Assembly: GCF_963924675.1 (NCBI RefSeq)
Contig: NC_089220.1
Span: 118,622,697-118,686,696 of the forward strand
From: Phocoena phocoena
Taxonomy: Eukaryota; Chordata; Mammalia; Artiodactyla; Phocoenidae
Length of the DNA stretch: 64,000 bases
Direction of reading: 5' to 3'
Below the pieces are notes generated by a model, which saw nothing but the letters and a program-made list of their open reading frames with translations, ran no database searches and was not told the origin of the DNA. Of the stretch, positions 46,200 to 57,457 are shown piece by piece. Position numbers and translations under genes: made by a program. Position 1 is the stretch's first letter. Each line of letters opens with the position of its first letter.

Positions 46200-47066
46200 C
46201 TAGAGAAGTTCCTTTAGCATTTGTTGTAAAACTGGTTTGGTGGTGCTGAATTCTCTCAGCTTTTGCTTGTCTGTAAAGGTTTTAATTTCTCCATCAAATC
46301 TGAATGAGATCCTTGCTGGGTAGAGTAATCTTGGTTTCAGGTTTTTCTCCTTCATCACTTTAAATATATTCTGCCAGTCCCTTCTGGCTTGCAGAGATTC
46401 TGCTGAAAGATCAGCTGTTAACCTTATGGGGATTCCTTTGTGTGTTATTTGTTGTTTTTCCCTTGCTGCTTTTAATATGCTTTCTTTGTATTTAATTTTT
46501 GACAGTTTGATTAATATGTGTCTTGGCGTATTTCTCCTTGGATTTATCCTGTATGGGACTCTCTGTGCTTCCTGGACTTGATTAACTATTTCCTTTCCCA
46601 TATTAGGGACGTTTTCAACTATAATCTCTTCAAATGTTTTCTCAGTCCCTTTCTTTTTCTCTTCTTCTTCTGGAACCCCTATAATTCGAACGTTGGTGTG
46701 TTTAATGTTGTCCCAGAGGTCTCTGAGACTGTCCTCAGTTCTTTTCATTCTTTTTTCTTTATTCTGCTCTGCAGTAGTTATTTCCACTATTTTATCTTCC
46801 AGGTCACTTATCCGTTCTTCTGCCTCAATTATTCTGCTATTGATCCCATCTAGAGTTTTTTTCATTTCATTTATTGTGTTGTTCATCATTGTTTGTTTCA
46901 GCTTTAGTTCTTATAGGTCCTTGTTAAATGTTTCTTGCATTTTGTCTATTCTATTTCCAAGATTTTGAATCATCTTTACTATTATTATTCTGAATTCTTT
47001 TTCAGGTAGACTGCCTATTTTCTCTTCATTTGTTAGGTCTGGTGGGTTTTTATCTTGCTCCTTCAT
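46200..47066 (-). pseudogene. LINE-1 ORF1 (RNA-binding chaperone), one premature stop
   Basis: ORF1p coats LINE-1 RNA as trimers. From a likely start at 47066 ('MKEQDKNPPDLTNEEKIGSL'), the frame is interrupted by a single TAA (46911-46913, after 'FNKDL'). It is then open for 229 codons to 46200. The open part contains coiled-coil heptads ('EEERISDLEDKIVEI'-like), the RRM ('VRIIGVPEEEEKK') and the C-terminal domain ('IKLSKIKYKESILKAAREKQ'). Only the N-terminal stop visibly prevents a full protein, and the true start could lie slightly upstream. Confidence 0.9.
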
Positions 47067-47635
47067 CTGCTGTGTGTTTTTGTGTCTTTTTATTTTGCTT
47101 ATCTTACTGTGTTTGGGGTCTCCTTTTTGCAGGCTGCACTTTTGTAGTTCCCGTTGTTTTTGGTGTCTGTCCCCAGTGGCTAAGGTTGGTTCATTGGGTT
47201 GTGTAGGCTTCCTGGTGGAGGGGACTAGTGCCTGTGTTCTGGTGGATGAGGCTGGATCTTGTCTTTCTGGTGGGCAGGGCCACGTCTGGTGGTGTGTTTT
47301 GGGGTATCTGTGGACTTTTGATTTTAGGCAGCCTCTCTGCTAATGGGTAGGGTTGTGTTCCTGTCTTGCTAGTTGTTTGGCATAGGATGTTCAGCACTGT
47401 GGCTTGCTGGCCATTGAGTGAAGCTGGGTGCTGGTGTTGAGATGGAGATCTCTGGGAAATTTTCGCCGTTTGATATTATGTGGAGCTGGGAGGTCTCTTG
47501 TGGACCAGTGTCCTGACGTTGGCTCTCCCACCTCAGAGGCACAGCACTGACTCCTGGCTGCAGCACCAAGAGCCTTTCATCCACACGGCTCAGAATAAAA
47601 GGGAGAAAAAGTAGAAAGAAACACTTAGTAGAAGT

Positions 47636-47725
47636 AGAAAGAAAGAAAGAAAGGAGGGAGGAAAGGAGGGAGGGAGGGAGGAAGGAAGAAAGGATGGAAG
47701 GAAGAAAAAAAGAAAGAAAGAAGAT
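47636..47725. repeat. (GAAA/GGAA)n purine tract in LINE-1 5' UTR
   Basis: Purine-only stretch of GAAA, GGGA and GGAA units on the + strand. Confidence 0.9.
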
Positions 47726-48215
47726 AAAGTAAAATAAAGTAAGATAAAACAATAAAGTTATTAAAATAAAAAAAATTATTATTAAGAGAAAAAAAACAAT
47801 GGACGGATAGAGCCCTAGGACAAATGGTGGAAGCAAAGCTATACAGACAAAATCTCACATAGAAGCATACACATACACACTCACAAAAAGAGGAAAAGGG
47901 GAAAAAATCATAAATCTTGCTCTCAAAGTCCACCTCCTCAATTTGTGATGATCCGTTGTCTAAAGGAGGGAAGGAAGGAAAGAAAGAACGAAGATAAAGT
48001 AAAATAAAATAATTAAAATAAAAAGTAATTATTAAGAAAAATTTTTTTGAAAAACGGACAGATAGAACCCTCGGACAAATGGTGGAAGCAAAGCTATACA
48101 GACAAAATCTCACACAGAAGCATACACATACGCACTCACAAAAAAGAGGAAAAGGGGAAAGAAACATAAATCTTGCTCTCAAAGTCCATCTCCTTAATTT
48201 GGGATGATTCTTTGT
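47721..48215. repeat. Tandem ~255-bp duplication in LINE-1 5' UTR
   Basis: Two consecutive units share 'aagataaagtaaaataaa' (47721 and 47991), 'caaatggtggaagcaaagc' (47821 and 48076) and 'cttgctctcaaagtcca' (47916 and 48172). The spacing is 255-270 bp. A spurious antisense frame over the region repeats its own peptide as a result. Confidence 0.9.
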
Positions 48216-48249
48216 CTCTTCATGTATTCCACAGATGCAGCGTACATCA

Positions 48250-49385
48250 GATTGATTGTGGAGCTTTAATCCACTGTTTCTGAGGCTGCTGGGAGAGATT
48301 TCCCTTTCTCTTCTTTGTTCTCACAGCTCACAGGGGCTCAGCTTTGGATTTGGCCCCGCCTCTGCATGTAGGTCGCCGGAGGGCATCTGTTCTTTGCTCA
48401 GACAGGATGGGGTTAAAGGAGCAGCTGTTTTGGGAACCCTGGCTCACTCAGGCTGGGGGGAGGGAGGGGTACGGAGTGCGGGGTGACCATGCGGCGGCAG
48501 AGGCCATCATGACGTTGCACCAGCCTGAGGCACGCCGTGCATTCTCCCGGGGAAGTTGTCCCTGGATCCCGGGACCCTGGCAGTGGCTGGCTGCACAGGC
48601 TCCCCTGAAGGAGGGTGTGGATAGTGACCTGTGCTCGGACACAGGCTTCTTGGTGGCTGCAGCAGCAGCCTTAGCATCTCATGCTCGTCGCTGGGGTCCG
48701 CGCTTTTAGCCGCGGCTCGCGCCCGTCTCTGGAGCTCCTTTAAGCAGCGTTCTTAATCCCCTCTCCTCGCGCACCAGGAAACAAAGAGGGAACCTTGCCT
48801 CTTCGGCAGGTCCAGACTTTTCCCCGGACTCCCTCCCGGCCAGCCGTGGCGCACTAACCCCCTGCAGGCTGTGTTCACGCCGCCAACCCCAGTCCTCTCC
48901 CTGCCTCTGACCGAAGCCCGAGCCTCAGCTCCCAGCCCCGCCCACCCCAGCGCGGGAGCAGACAAGCCTCTCGGGCTGGTGAGTGCTGGTCGGCACCGAT
49001 CCTCTATTCGGGTATCTCTCCGCTTTGACCCCCACATCCGTGTTACTGTGCTCTCCACTGCGGCACCAAAGCTTCCGCCTCCGCCACCCGCAGTCTCCGC
49101 CCGCAAAGGGGCTTCCTAGTGTGTGGAAACCTTTCCTCCTTCACAGCTCCCACCCACTGGTGCAGGTCCCGTCCCTATCCTTTTGTCTCTGTTTATTCTT
49201 TTTCCTTTTGCCCTACCCAGGTACGTGGGGGGTTTCTTGCCTTTTGGGAGGTCTGAAGTCTTCTGCCAGCGTTCAGTAGGTGTTCTGTAGGAGTTATTCC
49301 ACGTGTAGATGTATTTCTGGTGTATCTGTGGGGCGGAAGGTGATCTACGCATCTTACTCTTCCGCCATCTTCCCGGAAGCCTCTC
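48250..49385 (-). promoter_or_regulatory. LINE-1 5' UTR, CpG-rich internal promoter
   Basis: GC- and CpG-rich sequence in contrast with the surrounding intron. At the extreme 5' end (49362-49373, minus strand) is AAGATGGCGG, a YY1-type site that positions LINE-1 transcription. Transcription from here runs leftwards. An antisense promoter, if present as in other mammalian LINE-1s, would run rightwards in the SCAPER direction. Confidence 0.75.
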
Positions 49386-49402
49386 TGTGAAGCAAATTTT
49401 TA

Positions 49403-50724
49403 AAGTGTAGAGTACTAAGAAAAGGTAATGGGTTATAATATGATATTTTACTACAGTACATTAATGCACTCAAGACCAACTATTTATATACTAAATGGTT
49501 CCAGGCAACTTTTTGAATTCTTATTTATTCTTGAAATAATTTTAATTCTCACCCGTCACTTATTCGTGTCAGCAGATGCTTCTTCCTGTTGTCAGTTTAT
49601 CTATCTCCAGCAGTCTCCTAATTTGCTGATTCCAATCCACTTTGTTAGACTTGCTTCTGAAATGTGAATTGGTAGACTGAGTTGGAGCTTGCAGAACTTT
49701 GCTGTGAATAATTGACATCAGTTTTGTAGAAAGACTGGGCACTCTATGAGGGCAAGGGTGTGTCTGACTCATTCACTACCCCTCTCCCCGAGCCTAACAC
49801 AGCACTTGGCCAGAGTAGATGCTCAGTAGATTTTTGATGAATGAATTGATTTGTCTGCTCAGCGGTCTGCCTGCTCACTGCCTGGTTCTTGGCTGCGTTC
49901 CAGGTGGTCACAGTTGGAGGACGGGGGCCTTCTGGGTGAGGAGAATCAGTCTGTTTTCCATTTACATAACATGATAGAGTCTCCATAGGCCTTCCTAGCC
50001 ACTCTCCTTGGGATCTTTGAAGTGAATACAGCAGTTGTCATTTCACAGGTGTGAAATCTGCAAACTCTCCCCAGGCCGACTGCATTTCTTGACCAGACTT
50101 AGAACTACTCAATAGCCTACCTCCACTTCCCTTTTCTTCTTCTTTAAATTTAACTGTTGGGAAAAACTATTCAGGTCATACCAAGGATTAACATTATAAA
50201 TATATTATAGATGATAGCAGTTGTTTCAAAAATGTAAGACCAGATTTGCAGGCACTCAAAACCCAGAAGGCAGCTGACTACATAACCATCACAAGAGGGC
50301 CCTCGTTTCGGAGTCACATGTTCCAACAGTTCACTCCTGAGAATCTAGCCCCATTGCCAACCGTTCCTCTCTTTCAAGTTCTTAGGTCTGATCATTTGAG
50401 ACAAGCCCTTAGCACAGCACAGCCCATAGCAGAGAACTGGTTATTTGATAGCTAGCCAAACAGAATATAGGGTTTTGAAGAAAGGCCTTTTGTGTTGGTT
50501 TAATCTGTATATGTCAGTTGGTTTAGTCTGTTTAGAATGACAGTATGTCATCCTCATCTTCATCTGGGCTGGCAAAGTTGTGTGAGAAGCTGGCTGGCAG
50601 CCAGTCATTGGAATGAGCTCAGGTGACAGAGAGCCCCTCTGCCTAGTAAGGGGCAGCATCATGAGTGTCTGATAGACCTGGACAGGCCTGAGAGGTGAGA
50701 GAAAAGCCAGCAGTCAGTCGTAAG
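49403..50724. other. SCAPER intron with an L2 3' end
   Basis: An L2 3' terminus occurs at about 49735-49855 ('gagggcaagggtgtgtc', 'gatgctcagtagatttttgatgaatgaattg'). Otherwise unassigned. Confidence 0.6.
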
Positions 50725-50890
50725 AGTTTTCCAGGCCCAGCTCCATAAGTGACTGGCTGGCGGACCTGCGACAAGTCTTTCAAACTTTCTGAGCATTCGA
50801 TCTCTTCTTATAAAAGAGTATAGTCATCCCTGTCTGCCCACCTCACAGGGTGTTTAGAGACTCAGACAATGTAGGGAAAGGGGCTTTATA
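50725..50890 (+). repeat. MIR SINE
   Basis: Sense MIR: 'ggcccagctccataagtgactgg', 'cgacaagtctttcaaactttctgagc' and 'ctcacagggtgtttagaga'. Confidence 0.75.
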
Positions 50891-51166
50891 GACTGTTGAG
50901 TAATGTCTCCGCCAGTGACAGGCTTTCTGTTGTGTTGGGTGTTGCTGAGGTTCTGGCAACGTGATATCCTAGAAGATTTTGGATTCTTTCACATCAAGTG
51001 AGAGACCAGTGTCACCCACCACCCACAAAGGAGGAGGATTTTTTCCAGACCTCTCTTTATAACCAGGCCAGGGAGCCCTGAGTTTGTGCCTAGGATGCTG
51101 AGGATCTCAAGCCCAACTTCCTTCTAGAATAGGAGACAGAGCATCACAAAATCCATTCTTTAGGGA

Positions 51167-51762
51167 TGTCTTAGTTCGGGCTGCAATAACAAAGTTCCAT
51201 AGACTGGGTAGCTTATAAACAATAGAAATTTGTTTCTCACAGTTCTGGAAGCTGGAAGTCCAAGGTCAGGGTGCCAGCCTGTTCAGGTTCTGAGGAGGGC
51301 CCTCTTCCAGGTTACAGACTACCAACTTCTCATCGTATCCTCACATGGCAGAAAGAGGACTAGAGAGCCCTCTGGGGTCTCTTTTATAAGGGTATTAATC
51401 CCATTCATGAGGGCTCCACCCTCATGATCTAATCACCTCCCAAAGGCCCCCACCTCCTGATGCCATCACATGAGGGTTAGGATTTCAACATAAGAATTGG
51501 TGTGGGCTTCCCTTGTGGTGCAGTGGTTGAGAGTCTGCCTGTCGATGCAGGGGACACGGGTTCGTGCCCCGGTCCGGGAAGATCCCACATGCCGCGGAGC
51601 GGCTGCGCCCGTGAGCCATGGCCACTGAGCCTGCGCATCCAGAGCCTGTTGCTCTGCAACAGGAGAGGCCACAACAGTGAGAGGCCCGCGTACCGCAAAA
51701 AAAAAAAAAAAAAAAAAAAAAAGAATTGGAGTGGGGGGGATGCAAACATTCAGTCTATGACA
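51167..51762 (-). mobile_element. MLT1A-type solo LTR, antisense, interrupted by a SINE
   Basis: Complement of an ERVL-MaLR LTR from 'tgtcttagttcgggctgcaa' to 'acattcagtctatgaca', including 'gggctccaccctcatgatctaatcacctccca'. A 5-bp duplication AGGGA flanks it (51162-51166 and 51763-51767). A CHR-2-like SINE sits inside near the left end of the sense LTR. No viral genes adjoin it. Confidence 0.93.
51505..51720 (+). mobile_element. CHR-2-like tRNA-Glu SINE with long pure A tail
   Basis: Sense short-form CHR SINE with an uninterrupted A tail of about 25 bp. Flanked by AAGAATTGGTGTG and AAGAATTGGAGTG (51492-51504 and 51721-51733, one mismatch). The intact tail suggests relative youth. Confidence 0.95.
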
Positions 51763-51767
51763 AGGGA

Positions 51768-52999
51768 CTAGCTATGCAGACTTAAGGCAACATGATGTGG
51801 AGACCATTGAGGCCCCTGAGTGAGAAAACGGCATCTATACCTCATGAGAAGAGATTGTGGTATGATTCTCCCCCAAGGTAAGGCACAGAAGAATTTGTTA
51901 AGTAGGGACCCTCTGTCACTTTGATTCATTCATTCCAGTAACTTTGATGTGCCTAGCCCTGTAACAGAGCAATGGAGGACAGAAGAGTAAAAGATACAGT
52001 TCCTGCCCTTCTGGAACTAGGAATTAAGCTACACACACTTAAATATGTAATAGCTGCTGCCTTGTCTTTGGGTTGAAAAGGAGAGGCATTCTCAGGCTGT
52101 GCTACCTGGGAAGACTTCCTGGGCTTAAGGATTTCCTCAAGCGCTTGGAGGGAAGCTCCTCCTGGGTCTGAATCAGGAGGCCACAACACCAGCCTATTAG
52201 CTTTGGCCCTTCCTGCTCTGTCTTCAGATTGACAAGTCTAGCACAACAGGCTCAAAACACACACACACAGAGTAAGCTAAGACTGTTTCTCTGTACCACT
52301 ACCTGCATTTCTTGGATCGTACTTATGCTAGGATTTTCTTTTCAGAGCCTTCAGAATGCACTTCCTACCCCACCACCACGAGATCCTAGCTGCATCCCCA
52401 GCACTGTTTGCATAGCTGTCTCCTGTGCAGACAGGGCCAGGGAGAGGCCGCCACAATGGCTTTCCAGGTGGCATGAAGCTTGCTGATGAGTCCCAGCCAG
52501 AGCAGGGCCTGCTGCTGCCAGATGCCCTGTTCTAATGAGCAGCCCTTATGGAGAGATGGGGGTGGGATGATGGAAAGCATTCATTAGGGCTAACGCTGGG
52601 AGGGGACTTCTGGTCCTGCAAGTGTAGGGAAGCCATATCCGGCAGGAGAAGACTCAGAGCAGCAGAGCTGGTGAGCTAACCAAACGCTCATAACTAACAT
52701 TGTTTTTTATTAATGCATTGTGGTCACGGACACTGTCTCATTTGATCCTCATGTAAACCCTGAAGGCTGCCATCTACCTCTATTTTATTGAAAGAACACT
52801 GAGGCTCAAACTGGTTAACTGATCAGAGCCAGGCCTAGAGCCCAGGGCTACCTAACACCAAGCACCTTTGAGCCTGCAGATTCATGGCTTATGCCCACTG
52901 AGAGACAACTGACCCAGTCACTTCTAAAATCCACCTGGTTAGTGAGGGTAGCCTGCTAATGAAACTTTATTCTGGCCAGGGGTGATGAGGAATCAGACC
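51768..52999. other. SCAPER intron between two MLT1 LTRs
   Basis: A copy of the unnamed ancient repeat at about 51915-52060 and an antisense MIR at about 52730-52870 ('ttgaaagaacactgaggctcaaactgg'). No MaLR internal sequence is recognisable, so the flanking LTRs are not a provirus pair. Confidence 0.6.
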
Positions 53000-53369
53000 T
53001 GAGCTATGGATTGAATTGTATCCCCCCAAAATTCATATGTGACTGTACTTGGAGATAGGGCTTTTAAGAGTTAATTAAGGTTAAACGAGGTCATGAGGGT
53101 GGGGTCCTAATGTGATAGGATTGGTGGCCTTATAAGAAGAGGAAGAGAGAGATCTCTCTTTCCATGTGCACTCACTAAGGAAAGGCCACATGAGGACACA
53201 CTGAGGCGTCAAGTCTGCAAACCAGGAAGAGAGCGCTCACCAGAACCCAACCATGCTGCACTCTGATCTCAGACTTCCAGGCTCCTGAACTGTTCAAAAA
53301 TAAATTTCTGTCATTTAAGACACCTAGTCTATAGTATTTTGTAATGGCAGCCTGGGCAGACAAAGACAG
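53000..53369 (+). mobile_element. MLT1A-type solo LTR, sense
   Basis: 'tgagctatggattgaattgt', 'ccccccaaaattcatatg', 'gtcatgagggtggggtcct', 'aaataaatttctgtcatttaag' and 'gcctgggcagacaaagaca', the standard LTR order. No clear 5-bp duplication. Confidence 0.92.
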
Positions 53370-53439
53370 GCTGGTTATTGAACCTAGGCGTTTCTTCTCT
53401 CCACCTAAAATTCCTCCACCTACAATTCTCGGTGCTCAA

Positions 53440-53680
53440 ATCTGATCTAGCCTTGAAGGTCCAGCCCACCCTCTTAGTGCAGCCTTTCTCGCCTAAGGAA
53501 GGAGGTGAGGGGTCCCCTAGTACCTTATCCTTCCCTCTCTGATGACCCAGGCTCCTTTGCATCATTTTCTACTGTGGACATACTTCATCTCCCTGAGAGC
53601 TAAACCTTGATTCCTGTCCATGTCCCCGACAGCATTTGGCACACAGGCGGCACTCAGCAAACGTCCTCTGAATTTAGAGC
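53440..53680 (+). mobile_element. LINE-2 3' fragment
   Basis: Weakly conserved L2 end: 'gtccagcccaccctcttagtgcagcc', 'gacagcatttggcacacag' and 'cactcagcaaacgtcc'. Confidence 0.55.
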
Positions 53681-55839
53681 TCTCTTCTGGCTCTCTCACT
53701 CAGTGTACCCAGATTATGCTTCACTTGGTAGGAAGTACAAAGACTGGAGCCAGAAGGCTTAGTGGGTAGTCAGGGATCAACAGATGAAAGAATCAACGTG
53801 TCCACTTGTCTACTCCAGATTCCTTTTATTTTTATTTTTTTTCCCAGATGCCTTTTTAATGCCAGCACTCAGATTCTCTTGGCCCTCTTTCCACAGGCTA
53901 TAGCACACGTTGGCAGCATGCAACTTTCCTATTTCTAAAGCCCCTTCTTCCCAGAATTGTTGATAGTTCCAAAAAGAAAAGGAAGTGAGGGTCTCTCTCC
54001 CACTTCCTCTCTTACCCTCTCCCTACTCCCTCTCCCAACCCCTTGCCAATGATACCAAAGAAAAAGGTGGTGAATGCCAGGGCATTTGGGTAAAAGGTGT
54101 CTTTCTTCAGTGACTGAGGAATTAGGCCCACTGGCCTTTGCTTAGAAGACCAAAGGAGAATTCTCTCCAGAGAATGATTGATAGAGACTGAATCCAAGAA
54201 GGCCTCAAAGTGCTAAGAACATAAGAGAGATCTTATGTTCTACTACAGTCAAGTAGTTTCTGTGACTTGTCTTAAATTCAAAATGCAGGAATCTAATTTT
54301 CAGTGAGAAAGAGTGTATTAAAGACCCAGAACCCTTGGTCGTGTTCTCTTTCTTTATTTGTATGCTGGCGACACAGGTTAAGTTCACTTCGTGAAAAATC
54401 AAGCTATTAATGGGTGTGTGTGTTATACTTCAATGAAAAGTATACTTTTTAAAAAATTAAAACCCAAAGCAACTGAGCTATTGCTTAGGTCACACAACTA
54501 GTTGGTGACTAGAGTGAAGGCAGGAACTCAGATCTCCTAGTTCTTCTTAAGTTAGTACCTATTTTAGAATCACACCTAAGAGCAAGAGGCAAATTCAGTT
54601 TCAGTCTCTTTTGATCTGAATGTTGCTAGAAATTCCCTTGGTTTCCTTGGAGCCCTACTCTGCATCTGAAAATGGACATCATGTTTGAGAGGAGGTTTCT
54701 CATTACTACTGAGGCCACACCAGCTCCCTACCTACGGTCTCTGATGACTGTGGCCACCAAAGAAATCTACAGGCAGGTCACATCCTTCCCTTGGTGCAGT
54801 ACTCTGGAAAGGGGCTCTGTGAAAAGCTTCTTTATATTTGTGTTGGCCTGTGTGTCCTGAAAGGAAGGGCAGGTGGCCTGGCCAGATTCAGGCTAGTACC
54901 GCCTTAGGCCTGATTGGCAACCCTTTATCTGGACAAAGGTGACAGACCAGCAGTTATTGATTTAGTTGCAGCTCCATGAGGAAGGCATATAGAGAGACAT
55001 ATTTACATCATATTGTATGTCTGAGATTTCTCTTATGTACGTTTCTTTCATTCAGCAAGAACTTCATGTCCCGTGATGACACTCTATTGACTTTCTACTG
55101 ATTTTGGAAAGCTTAAGTAGTCCAAGGTGACATTTGACCTACCCCCTAAGGCCTGGGAGTGAGTGGATGAAATAAAACTGAATGATGCCTTCATCCCCTA
55201 ATCTGTCAAAAGCCCCTCAGGAAACTCTCTCCTGGTACCCAAGGCCCTGAGCATTGAGGTCAGGCTGTTTGCATCCCAGCCTTGCTTCCCTGCCCCTACA
55301 GGAAGTGTAGCCTAATTCAGATGACTGTTTAGCTGTGCTCATGACATCAAACCGCCATTGCTCTGTGCCAAGAGCCCACCTGAATTATCCAGGAGTCTCG
55401 CCAGCTGAGTCTCAGTGCTACAGGTTGGCCACTTCCGGGGTCTCCTAATCCTGTCTCCCCACAATGTCTGAAGTGTGATTTGAGGGACAGTGACAACTAC
55501 ATGTCCTACTCTGGCTCACAGTCAAGCCAAGGGGTGTGGCTCTCACGGACTGGACCCCTTACCTATAATCTGGTTGAGTCCTGTCATAGTAAGTCCTGTG
55601 GGTAGAACTCCTTACCCCACAGTAACCAAACTGCCTGCCTCCATTTGTGTCTTCTGCAGTCTCAGGACTTAAAGCTAGTGGCCTCTGGCAGGTCATCTCA
55701 CTACACTGCTGGTGACCTCTGTAAACTCACTTTTTAAACAGGCAACTGATAGCCAGCCCTGTTCCCAGAGGGGACTGACCCCCAAGGGGCTCTGCCTCAC
55801 CCCAGCGAGAGTCAGGAGTCCAGGTGGAATAAGTTATGG
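53681..55839. other. SCAPER intron, no gene recognised
   Basis: An antisense MIR piece at about 54460-54545. Otherwise unique-looking and moderately GC-rich. No exon supported. Confidence 0.5.
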
Positions 55840-56760
55840 TTAAGCTCTCATGTTCTGGGCTAATTTACCAGGAACCAGGAGTTGTCATCTTTGAGTTAAC
55901 ATTGTGCCTGTGCTAGCCAGACTGTCCAGTTTAATGTCTTTTCAATCGGTGAGTCTTCCAATAATAGCATTTTAACAGTGAAGTTCCAAAGAAAAAACTT
56001 GTTCTTAATTTTTGTCCAAAGGGAGAAAAGAGACTTCTAATAATGGTGTCATTATAAATTCTAAAGTGATGATCATTTGGCTGTGCTACAAAATGTGTGG
56101 CTAATAATTAAAATAAAGATTTAAGCAAATGCTTTATCAATAAAGTGGATGATAGGGCATCTCTTTCTCAGCCAGTGTCAGAAATGGCAGCATATAGCCA
56201 TGTGCTGAATTGTCACACTGCAAGTCTTTAAAATTCCTGCTGGATTGGAAGGTATTAACAAGTCCCTATCAACCTTCTCTAAAGGTTTTTGATGTCATTT
56301 TAGCTATTGAACTAAAATATGTGAACTATTACTTTGTTGATTTTCTTCTTAAACCAAACTGCATTATCCTCTGAGAGTGTGTTCTTAAAGTATTGTTAAA
56401 AGTACTTTGAAAACTTGTAAATCCCTGTAATTTATGTTTCTCCTGCCTCTGCTGTTTCATTCTGTCCTTCTGGTTTTAATTTGAATGCAGTCCTGTCTGG
56501 GTGTGTACCTGTAAAACTGTGTTTTTCCAAGTACAATTTACGGTCTTGACCTTAGATTTTACAGTGTTCCTAACCTTCCGTGAGCTTCCTCCTATACCAA
56601 GAAGTGGGCTTTGGGTCACCCAGCTCTTTTATATTAGAACAGTCTAATCAAGGTTACTTGAAACAGATCTGATTTTGACATTTCTTAGTTTATCATGTAG
56701 GCCTAGGGAGTAAGTTAGGAGGGCTTCCCTGCAAGCCCATTAATTGCATTGCCCCATTTC
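55840..56760. promoter_or_regulatory. Candidate conserved non-coding block (putative enhancer)
   Basis: Repeat-free AT-rich DNA 0.7-1.6 kb before exon 57458-57649. It contains clustered TAAT/ATTA and related words (GGGCTAATTTACC, TCTAATAATGGTGTCATTAT, GTGGCTAATAATTAAAATAA, GCTTTATCAATAAAG). This is composition-based inference, strengthened only by the known role of SCAPER introns as hosts of Islet enhancers. Confidence 0.38.
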
Positions 56761-57457
56761 TTAAAATGTACACAGTTGTAAACCTAGACTGCTTCAAGAC
56801 AACAGTCTCATTTATCTAAACAATTCTCCTTTTAGACTCAGTGGCACTGATGGAAACATAGATAAGCTGTATGGATCGGAGGAAGGAACTTTTGGAGCCT
56901 GTGTTTGCTGAAACTGTTCGATTCCCTTTACAATCCGCTTTTCTTTCCAAGGGTTTGTCTGCATACAGAATAGATCTATCTGTGTTCAATATATTCCGTG
57001 AGCTAGGTTAGTGGGCAGGACTATAGGAAAGGGTATCTTTCTTGTGAGTGAGCTCTTTGCAGGTTTTAAGGAATATGGCTGTTTTGCTTTAAGGGGAAGA
57101 GTGAAGGGTGGGGCACTCTGTTAAAGCAGTGTGTATCCCAAACCCATTTCACAGACACCCTCTCTCCATGATAAATGCGTGATTCCTCGTGGATTATAAG
57201 AATTTTTAAATGGGTGCAGAACTTTTGGAATCTTTTCCCTTAAGTTAGGAAATGAGATTTCTTTCTTTTCTGCTCCTTTCAAATATCACTTAAGTTAAGC
57301 TCTGGTAAGGAGTTTAGGAGTCTTTTTCTTTCCTCCTTACACTTATTCAGCATGTTCTCCATGGTTCTTACTGGCACTACTGGCCGGGGAAGGGGGACAC
57401 AGGGCAGGCAGCCCGGGGCTTTTTGGCAGCTGACCTGGGGTTCCTGCTCTGTTTCAG
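56761..57457 (+). other. SCAPER: SCAPER intron 3' end before exon
   Basis: No repeat recognised. Ends in the pyrimidine tract and CAG acceptor at 57455-57457. Confidence 0.7.

Larger units (their letters stand above)
41953..49385 (-). mobile_element. Full-length LINE-1, antisense to SCAPER, recently inserted
   Basis: 7.43 kb with 5' UTR, ORF1, ORF2, 3' UTR and poly-A, reading from right to left. A perfect 17-bp duplication TGTGAAGCAAATTTTTA flanks it (41936-41952 and 49386-49402). It starts at a CGGAAGATGGCGGAAGAG 5' end that contains a YY1-type word. Both ORFs carry disruptions, so it cannot retrotranspose autonomously. Completeness, the perfect duplication and the close match to the copy at 28111-28750 suggest a young insertion. 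Confidence 0.96.

Noticed and set aside
47625..48182. 185-codon antisense frame with an internally repeated Cys/Phe-rich peptide
   Set aside because: It lies in the LINE-1 5' UTR. The peptide repeat simply reflects the tandem 255-bp DNA duplication.
51167..53369. The two MLT1 LTRs as the ends of one provirus
   Set aside because: They are in opposite orientation, the antisense copy has its own 5-bp duplication, and no internal retroviral sequence lies between them.
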